Source of the DNA: Oscillospiraceae bacterium | GTDB taxonomy: Bacteria > Bacillota > Clostridia > Oscillospirales > Oscillospiraceae | Reading direction: 5' to 3' | Assembly: GCA_020866945.1 (NCBI GenBank) | Contig: JAJBVW010000121.1 | Span: 1-12,932 of the forward strand | Length of the DNA stretch: 12,932 bases | Part shown: piece by piece, positions 7,272 to 12,932 of the stretch | Position numbering within the stretch: the first letter of the stretch is position 1 | Layout of the letters: each line of letters begins with the position of its first letter | The notes under the pieces: generated by a model | Database searches by the model: none | What the model was told of the DNA's origin: nothing | What the model saw: the letters and a program-made list of their open reading frames with translations, nothing else | Program-made: the position numbers and the translations under genes

Positions 7272-7354
7272 GCGGGTATGGTGGAATTGGCAGACACGCT
7301 GGATTTAGGTTCCAGTGGGCAACCGTGCAGGTTCAAATCCTGTTACCCGCACCA
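7272..7354 (+). tRNA. tRNA-Leu (anticodon UAG)
   Basis: The acceptor arms GCGGGTA (7272-7278) and TACCCGC (7344-7350) pair perfectly, with discriminator A7351 and encoded CCA (7352-7354). The D-arm region GGTGGAATTGGCAGACACG is typical of leucine tRNAs. The anticodon stem CTGGA/TCCAG encloses the loop TTTAGGT, so the anticodon is UAG, reading CUN codons. A long class II variable arm and the T-arm GCAGGTTCAAATCCTGT follow. Total length is 83 nt. It has its own promoter and terminator. Confidence 0.97.
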
Positions 7355-7361
7355 AACCAAT

Positions 7362-7408
7362 ATAATCCGAACCTTTCCGATAGGAGCTGGGTTCGGATTA
7401 TTTGTTTC
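7362..7408 (+). terminator. Intrinsic terminator of tRNA-Leu
   Basis: A perfect 12-bp stem ATAATCCGAACC/GGTTCGGATTAT (7362-7373 with 7390-7401), a 16-nt loop, then TTGTTTC. It starts 7 nt after the CCA end. The compositional change to AT-rich DNA occurs right after it. Confidence 0.8.
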
Positions 7409-7583
7409 TCTTGAGGGAATATGAGAACGTCTATTTTCTAAACAGCATTGTGCGATGAAATATTTATCTCCAAGGCGGAAGATTTTATTTTAATTTAACA
7501 TTAACGTCGCTTGTATAGATCAAAAACAATGCAATGCGATTACCATTGGCAGTATCGTCTTAAGGTAGTTGGTTATAAAAACA

Positions 7584-9044
7584 TTATCCCAGAAGTTTTT
7601 TAAATAGCTGATCAAATTTGTTGTTCTGATCCCTTGCTGCAATTCCTTCAATTAGGGGCAAAAGATCTGCAATTGGAACAACTGCTGACGGCAGCATTTG
7701 CTTATCGTAAGCACTTTCAAAGGAATCCCTTTCTGAACATTTACCATAGATAATGCACATCCCCAAAACAAAATCCTTTACATCAATTGGACTAATTGAA
7801 AACAGATATTTGAACGCAAGATCCTTGACATAGAATGATTTCACACTGTTCCTGTCACTGAATTTTGCATCAAGAATTAGGTATTTCGACACCCCGTTAA
7901 TATCTAATTTAACTATATAGTCAGGAGTATAATAATGACCTCCGCGACGTGCGTCATCCTCGCCTGTATAAACAGCGATAGAATTATTTCTGTACAAGCC
8001 AATACCGTTCACCTTCCGGCGGTCTGTATCAAAAACAACTGGCTGATAATACAGCGTTATCGTGCTTTTTCCGTTGCTGAGATTAAAAGTATTGGCGCAA
8101 CGTGTATTTTGGTATTTCCAGCTTGCTACAACTGGATAAGTACACCGCTTCGCACTCAGGAGGGTATACCCATGATCTGTAAAATATGATAGCATTTTAA
8201 CAAGCAAATAACTCTCATAAAGCGAAGAAATCTTTACAAAAGAAAGCATATGCTTCTCTTTTTCAAAGCTATAGACACCAAAGCTACTCCACTGATGAAT
8301 ACGCACAAACACTTTGTTGTACTGAGGGACAGACAAAAAGATCTGCGTTGGTTTTGGTTCGCTAATTATCTCTTCTGCGGGTATGTGAAATATCGACTGA
8401 TACATTCCCCATAATCTTGTGTATCTATCGTATAAATTGGATAATTGATGGATCCCATTTTCTAGTGTATGTCGGGTTTCCGCGAACATAAAGAAAGATG
8501 AGTAGATATAGTCCGCATTATAATTCTCTTCTTGAGGTATTTTTTTCAGAAGTTCATTGCTTTGTGATCGTAACTGATCAACCTCATCTATCATTTTACG
8601 CAAAAAGCCTAATATAACCCTGTTTTCATAAATGTCATAAGAATTTGTGCTTTGAAGAGATAATGCTTTCTTTGGTTGATAGGTACGACTGCCAATGCGG
8701 ATACCTCTCTCGGTAGCATTAGGTAGTAACTGTTCGGGGTGAGACGCAATATACCCCAAAGTTGACGGCATAACATATTGTAAACGCTCAAATTGAATCA
8801 CCTGCGGTACTTTTTCAATACAAAAGCGGCTATTGGCTTTAAAATAACCACAGCTAACCTCGTAAAGTGTCGCTATTTCTTCCGCAAGAATGATCTGAGC
8901 CGCCAAACTTTTGTATCCGTTTTCCTTAAGACCTGCCATATTTCTTGGTTTCGGCTCACCATTTAATAAAAGTAATTCTTGATGATCATATACATAGCTG
9001 ACCATTTGTTTCACCGATTCATTCAGTGAACCACGTCGCACCAA
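7584..9044 (-). CDS. DUF2357/McrC-like nuclease subunit, main (C-terminal) part, probably 5'-truncated by an in-frame stop
   Basis: This 486-residue frame holds the DUF2357 helical region (YDIYENRVI at 136-144, LYESYLLVKML at 275-285) followed by a PD-(D/E)XK nuclease core. The core residues are P374-D375 in TPDYIVKLD and D392-A-K394 in LILDAKF, with a basic or aromatic helix after it. The partner AAA+ gene lies just upstream, the arrangement of McrB/McrC-type systems in which the ATPase powers a nuclease subunit. No convincing start exists here: TTG (9044), GTG (9041) and ATG (9005) are possible, but none has a Shine-Dalgarno site. The frame reads straight upstream through one UAA at 9057-9059 into the 120-residue ORF at 9057-9419. 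The ancestral product was therefore probably one ~611-residue protein. The family call is moderately sure; nucleic-acid target unknown. Confidence 0.75.
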   Translation of the reverse strand: MVRRGSLNESVKQMVSYVYDHQELLLLNGEPKPRNMAGLKENGYKSLAAQIILAEEIATLYEVSCGYFKANSRFCIEKVPQVIQFERLQYVMPSTLGYIASHPEQLLPNATERGIRIGSRTYQPKKALSLQSTNSYDIYENRVILGFLRKMIDEVDQLRSQSNELLKKIPQEENYNADYIYSSFFMFAETRHTLENGIHQLSNLYDRYTRLWGMYQSIFHIPAEEIISEPKPTQIFLSVPQYNKVFVRIHQWSSFGVYSFEKEKHMLSFVKISSLYESYLLVKMLSYFTDHGYTLLSAKRCTYPVVASWKYQNTRCANTFNLSNGKSTITLYYQPVVFDTDRRKVNGIGLYRNNSIAVYTGEDDARRGGHYYTPDYIVKLDINGVSKYLILDAKFSDRNSVKSFYVKDLAFKYLFSISPIDVKDFVLGMCIIYGKCSERDSFESAYDKQMLPSAVVPIADLLPLIEGIAARDQNNKFDQLFKKLLG

Positions 9045-9056
9045 AACTGGCAGGTA

Positions 9057-9419
9057 TTAAGCGGTGAGAAATCGTTCTGTGCCGTTTGACAGAATTAAGG
9101 CTAATCCAATTTCAACAAACCCATAGCAATCAAGAAATATTCTGCGCTCACCATTTCCTTTCGATGGAAAGCGGATTTTTCCATTGTTATACAGTGACTG
9201 TTCATATGTATCATTTATATATACGCGAACATCCTGTATTAAATCAAGATCATTGCAGCTAAGAGAGAACTCGTAGCTTAGATCTGAAAAAACGCTATTG
9301 CTCTCCTCTGTTCGATTGATGATATGTTCAGAATACCTCTTCCATGTGTCGTTCTCTAACAGTTCCACGGTAAATGCCTTCATTCTGTATGGGATAAGCG
9401 TTAAAGAACTAGTGCCCAT
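9057..9419 (-). CDS. N-terminal part of the DUF2357/McrC-like protein, ended by an in-frame UAA (120 aa)
   Basis: A small, mostly beta-strand protein (alternating hydrophobic pattern, e.g. KIRFPSKG then RRIFLDCYGFVEIGLALIL at about 82-110). On its own it matches no family I recognise. It has a good start: GGGAGG lies about 8 nt before the ATG at 9419, 14 nt after the AAA+ gene stop, so it is in the same operon. The reading frame is identical to that of the downstream 486-residue ORF. Between them lie only UAA and five or so codons (YLPVLV) that continue smoothly into the DUF2357 sequence. The simplest reading is the first fifth of a single nuclease-subunit gene, cut by a point nonsense mutation. 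A stand-alone beta-domain partner protein is the alternative. Confidence 0.65.
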   Translation of the reverse strand: MGTSSLTLIPYRMKAFTVELLENDTWKRYSEHIINRTEESNSVFSDLSYEFSLSCNDLDLIQDVRVYINDTYEQSLYNNGKIRFPSKGNGERRIFLDCYGFVEIGLALILSNGTERFLTA

Positions 9420-9433
9420 CTTTCAATCCTCCC

Positions 9434-12061
9434 TTAACAGAAGAATTGGTAATAGTTCATTTGCTGTTTGCCCCGGTCAATAATGTCTTTCAGCATTTTC
9501 GCCGACATACTTAACTCATTATTGCTGCAAAGATTTCTGAACTCATCAAGCCACTTTTCAAATTCTCTACCGTTTCCTGTAATTTTAGGCAGAATCCTCT
9601 GACAAATAGCATAGTCCAGCGCAACGACCTCTGCACTGGTCTTTGTTTCATCTTCATCAAAATATTTGGAAGCCGTTGCCCAATAACGCTTAATGGCCTT
9701 GTCGACACGAGCGCTAACGGAAAAACGCTTCTCCCGAAGCTTTGTAACAACAGCCTCATATACTCGCTGGATTTCAGACGATAAAACACACTCGTCCTTT
9801 TGAGGAATAAACGCATTACATAGCGACTTCCATGGAATATATTCAATATTTTCTACTGGAATTACAGATTCAGAAGCAGTGGTATTATACTGTTGAGGAA
9901 GCGTGATAATCCAAGCTCTGTCGACTAAGCGAGGCGAAAGTGTCTCTGTTGTGTGATCATTATTGATTGTTGCAAGAAAATGTAGTGTTTCAGGAATACA
10001 AAATACATGGTTTTCGCCAAGATTTACTTTACTTTCTGGCCATAAGTCGTCACATATATTCATAAAATCAGACCAATAGTATTCCATAGGGCTGAGATTC
10101 GCCTCATCCAGCATTATGATGAACGGAAATGTCTTCTTCCCGAGGCGCTTTTCTGCATCAAGCTGACACAGGGCATCATAAATTCTCCGATTGCTCTTAT
10201 CAAATGTTTTTGATAATGGATTATAATACCCAACAAAATCGCGTTTGGATGTCCACCCTCTTTCAACCGAAACAGAGATGTACCTTTTCCCTGTATCATC
10301 TATACCAACATCATCACCAAATGCGGTTGCAATTTTATTTAGGCCCAAAGCATCGCCAAAAATATTGCAAATAGACGTTTTTCCACAGCCGGGTTCGCCC
10401 GAAAAGACAGTCAGGAAACTCTGGGTCATGCAGATTGCAATATTCACAATGGTATTCCTGCTATAATTAGGACGTACAATCCTTATCGTGCGAATAAGAT
10501 AATCGACCAATTCTTTTGGCTCCTTATCTGGTGCCGGTATAGCATCGACATCATGAATCCGTGTTTTATTTTGTTTGTCTGTCTCTTCGGATTCCCATTG
10601 GGCTGCAGCCTGAAGCATCTTACTGGACATAAATCCATCAAATGCGATGTTGAGCATTTTCTCTCTAGTCCGAGTGATTATCTGCTGGATCTCTGCTTCC
10701 AAGTTCGCTGTCGCCCCAGACAAATAATCATAATGCGCCTGCAGCTCGCTCTCTTTTTTCTGAAGCTCTGCGATTCCCTCAGCCAATTCTAATTTTTCTT
10801 TTAATTCCTCTAGCCTGACAGTATCATCTGCGAGTTGTTTTGACAGCGCTGTGTGCTCCTCAGACATACTACGAAGCATTTCATCTTTACTGGCTTGAAT
10901 AGTAGCTTCGCTAACCTTTTCTATCTCAGCCTTCTTCTCGCTCAACTCTTTTGTCAGTACTTTTTCCTGCTGCTGCATATCGAGAAGGTTTTGTTCAAGC
11001 TGCACAATACGCTCTGAAATTGCTTGCGTTCCCTTGAGTTGTTCAAGCAATTCAGGATGTTTCTTAAGAAGTTCCTGTAACCACTCCTCAACATTCGGGC
11101 TGTTTTGATATTTAAGTAGTAGATCACAGATAAAATCCGCGATCGTTCCGAGCGTCTCATCAACATCTTCTTCTGACGTCAAAATAGAAACCAGCCGATT
11201 TAAGCGATTCTTTTGAACCTCCCGCGTTAGCACAGACCCTGTCAATGTAGATTCTTCATACCGTTGAAGAAGACCCCGAACATCCTCAAGATTAACCTTT
11301 CCCGCGCTCATCGCACTATTACTCAGACTGTCACGAAAACCATCAAGAAGAAGTTCGTCCGTAATTACGTCAAATTGTTCTGCATCCGTATCCTTTTTAG
11401 GAATCACTACCATCCAGCGATTTTCAGGCACACCCCAGTATCTCTCGGAGGATGTAAACTCCCGTAAAGCCATGTTGCTTTTTTTGTATCCGCTGACTGT
11501 GTATTTATTTTCTTTAATTTGCGGTTTGATGTAATATGAAGAGGTAAAATCTCTATATCCAACGACATATGGCCCGGCCCAAAAATCGTCTAATTCCACA
11601 AAGACACAATCACCTTGTACAATGAACGAGGAATCAATTTCAACGATTGCATCATTATAAAAATCGGATAGCAATTCGTTTGCTCGAATAGCATAATATA
11701 TTCCGGCATTATCTAAACGACGAATTTTCCCTATGTCAATCTGCTCACACACCGAGACTTTATAACCTGTTTGGTTGCGCTCTCCTGTTGCTTTAAAATT
11801 TGGCTGTAATTCGGATGTTTCAAATTCAAAAATCACAAGTGACCCATCACCAAATAGCGAATCAATTTGCTGCTGAGCATCTGCGTCATTCCACGAAAAA
11901 GCAAAGTTTATATTTCGTTTTTCAGATTCGGGTAGTAGTTCATCTAAATCTGCACTGCTGAGCGGATCAATTTGCTGCCCCTTGATTATTGCAATCGGTT
12001 TGAAATTGAAGAATACCTTGTCATACCCTATTTTTTCAATATATCCTATATAAATACCCAT
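9434..12061 (-). CDS. McrB/MoxR-like AAA+ NTPase with long coiled coil and unrecognised N-terminal region (875 aa)
   Basis: Residues 1-260 are a mixed, beta-rich region of no recognised family, a plausible target-recognition part. Residues ~345-470 are a long Glu/Lys/Leu-rich coiled coil. Residues ~515-790 are an AAA+ module: Walker A GEPGCGKTS (555-563), Walker B FIIMLDEAN (647-655), a sensor-1 segment ATINNDHTTETL (697-708) and the arginine-bearing RLVDRAW (711-717). This order and the adjacent DUF2357/PD-(D/E)XK gene fit McrB-type ATPases that drive an McrC-like nuclease. E. coli McrB has Asn-Thr-Ala-Asp where this protein reads Asn-Asn-Asp-His, so GTP preference cannot be assumed. A TTG at 12079 and ATG at 12067 are in frame, but the ATG at 12061 is chosen because GGGAG lies 6 nt before it. 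First gene of a two-gene operon. Antiphage or anti-plasmid defence is inferred from family and context. Confidence 0.82.
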   Translation of the reverse strand: MGIYIGYIEKIGYDKVFFNFKPIAIIKGQQIDPLSSADLDELLPESEKRNINFAFSWNDADAQQQIDSLFGDGSLVIFEFETSELQPNFKATGERNQTGYKVSVCEQIDIGKIRRLDNAGIYYAIRANELLSDFYNDAIVEIDSSFIVQGDCVFVELDDFWAGPYVVGYRDFTSSYYIKPQIKENKYTVSGYKKSNMALREFTSSERYWGVPENRWMVVIPKKDTDAEQFDVITDELLLDGFRDSLSNSAMSAGKVNLEDVRGLLQRYEESTLTGSVLTREVQKNRLNRLVSILTSEEDVDETLGTIADFICDLLLKYQNSPNVEEWLQELLKKHPELLEQLKGTQAISERIVQLEQNLLDMQQQEKVLTKELSEKKAEIEKVSEATIQASKDEMLRSMSEEHTALSKQLADDTVRLEELKEKLELAEGIAELQKKESELQAHYDYLSGATANLEAEIQQIITRTREKMLNIAFDGFMSSKMLQAAAQWESEETDKQNKTRIHDVDAIPAPDKEPKELVDYLIRTIRIVRPNYSRNTIVNIAICMTQSFLTVFSGEPGCGKTSICNIFGDALGLNKIATAFGDDVGIDDTGKRYISVSVERGWTSKRDFVGYYNPLSKTFDKSNRRIYDALCQLDAEKRLGKKTFPFIIMLDEANLSPMEYYWSDFMNICDDLWPESKVNLGENHVFCIPETLHFLATINNDHTTETLSPRLVDRAWIITLPQQYNTTASESVIPVENIEYIPWKSLCNAFIPQKDECVLSSEIQRVYEAVVTKLREKRFSVSARVDKAIKRYWATASKYFDEDETKTSAEVVALDYAICQRILPKITGNGREFEKWLDEFRNLCSNNELSMSAKMLKDIIDRGKQQMNYYQFFC

Positions 12062-12139
12062 ATACATCTCCCATTTCAAATTGTTTTCGTTTGTTGGAGA
12101 ACTTATTCCTTATCCTAGACGAATCCTACAATATCGCTA

Positions 12140-12168
12140 ATTATATCACGATTTTCAGCATATTACAA
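12140..12168 (-). promoter_or_regulatory. Promoter of the AAA+/nuclease operon
   Basis: On the minus strand, -35 TTGTAA (12163-12168), a 17-nt spacer and a perfect -10 TATAAT (12140-12145). The predicted start is near 12133, giving a ~70-nt AT-rich 5' leader before the ATG at 12061. No obvious operator palindrome is visible. The 174 bases on the far side (12169-12342) hold no recognisable gene or element. Confidence 0.68.
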
Positions 12169-12342
12169 CAACTTATCACAGTGACTTATTAAACTATATG
12201 TTTTTATTAAAAACTGCACAGATGATACACGGAGAATCGCATGAAAAACCTTGACACACCCAGGCAATAAAGATCTTTTCCAGTCTGTGTTATGTGATCT
12301 TGAAATATGCATAGTTTTTCTGAGATGAACTGCTTTAACTGA

Positions 12343-12932
12343 AAAAACCACGGCAAAAAGCGTGCCGAACGGGAGGCCAGGGACGAAGCCGGTTTTGCCC
12401 TTATTCTGGAGGCTTATCGCTTCCGGGAATATGACAAAGGGATTCGTGGGATTTATATGAGGCTTCTGCATATGCAGCCGCCTGTCCTGATGAACACCAA
12501 GAAAATCCAGCGGCTCATGCGAAAATACGTCCTCGTCTGCCCCATTCGAGGGGCAAACCCCTATCGCAGAATGATGAAAGCGCTCAAAACGGATGCCGTT
12601 GCCGACAATCTCCTGAATTGGGAGTTCAGAGAGCACGGCCCGAGAAGGGTTCTACTGACAGACATCACCTACATCCCCTGCTACGGTGTGTTCTTTTACC
12701 TCTCTGTGATTAAGGATGCCTGCACCATGCAGATTCTGGCCTATGCGCTCAGCGATTCCCTGGCGGTGGATTTTGTCCTGGAAACGGTCAACCAGCTTAT
12801 TGAAAAGCACGGCGCTTCGCTGGATGCTGAGATGCTGATACACAGCGACCAGGGCAGCTATTACACCAGCAAAAGGTTCCGGCAGATACTCAGTGATTCC
12901 AACCTCCGTCAGTCCATGTCCCGCAGAGGAAA
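12343..12932 (+). mobile_element. IS3-family (IS150-like) transposase OrfB remnant, 5'-truncated and cut by the window end
   Basis: An open frame from just after a TGA at 12340-12342 to the window edge encodes an IS3-family OrfB (rve/DDE integrase core). The HTH_21-like region (ALILEAYRFREYDKGIRGIY) is followed by the conserved VCPIRGANPYR block. The first catalytic Asp is in LLTDITYIP (codon 12661-12663) and the second in IHSDQGSYYTS (codon 12847-12849). The catalytic Glu would lie beyond 12932. No OrfA is present: the frame from which a -1 shift would come has a TGA at 12326-12328, and the ~160 bases upstream are AT-rich and non-coding. No ATG-based OrfB start is obvious. So the copy is 5'-truncated and probably inactive unless its 5' part was moved elsewhere. 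The terminal inverted repeats are not in view. Confidence 0.85.

Noticed and set aside
7331..7354. tRNA-Leu 3' end as one half of an att repeat pair.
   Set aside because: I could not find a second copy of this sequence between 7355 and 12932, so an attachment site is not supported within the window.
7520..7575. Possible terminator after the nuclease operon around the imperfect repeat near GATTACC/GGCAGTATC.
   Set aside because: Pairing is poor and there is no proper U tract on the minus strand.
12342..12348. AAAAAAC heptamer as a programmed -1 frameshift site of the IS3 element.
   Set aside because: OrfB is in the unshifted frame relative to this heptamer, and the frame that would have to feed it contains a TGA at 12326-12328 with no OrfA.
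12163..12636. 157-codon minus-strand ORF near the right end.
   Set aside because: It overlaps the clearly recognisable IS3 OrfB on the + strand and has no features of its own.

Overview
The window looks like a chromosomal segment of a Clostridia-type Firmicute, possibly an Oscillospiraceae-like gut anaerobe. This assignment is inference. It rests on sigma-A type promoters, strong Shine-Dalgarno sites, intrinsic terminators, a pot operon with a PotC-PotD fusion, a Firmicute-type cytidylate-kinase-like protein and an IS3/IS150-type transposase. By eye the first ~7.3 kb is GC-rich and the next ~5 kb is clearly AT-richer, so at least two compositional segments are joined.

Region 1 (1-5500, + strand). 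An RluA-family pseudouridine synthase has a promoter so close to its ATG that the mRNA is probably leaderless. A consensus promoter then starts a ~390-nt leader with several stable hairpins. The leader ends in a perfect 10-bp UUCG hairpin plus a U run, 36 nt before potA. Next comes a three-gene polyamine ABC transporter operon: potA (ATPase), potB (permease) and a single ORF fusing PotC (permease) to PotD (binding protein) through an Arg/Ala/Lys-rich segment and an extra membrane helix. A strong terminator closes the operon.

Region 2 (5500-7410). On the minus strand lie an EamA/DMT-family transporter and, upstream of it, a cytidylate-kinase-like protein. A 13-bp inverted repeat between them flanks the transporter's own promoter, and one arm is its ribosome binding site. 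The kinase promoter diverges from the promoter of a tRNA-Leu(UAG), which has its own terminator.

Region 3 (7410-12170, minus strand). This AT-rich accessory block directly follows the tRNA gene. One promoter drives an 875-residue protein with an unrecognised N-terminal region, a long coiled coil and a McrB/MoxR-like AAA+ domain. It is followed by a DUF2357/McrC-like gene with a PD-(D/E)XK nuclease core. That second gene is interrupted by one in-frame UAA, giving a 120-residue piece and a ~486-residue piece in the same frame. The pair resembles McrBC-type (type IV-like) nucleic-acid-targeting defence modules, with no methyltransferase visible. As written, the nuclease is probably inactivated or needs readthrough or re-initiation.

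Region 4 (12170-12932). After a short empty AT-rich stretch, a 5'-truncated IS3-family OrfB runs off the window edge, marking a mobile-element scar at the far side of the block.
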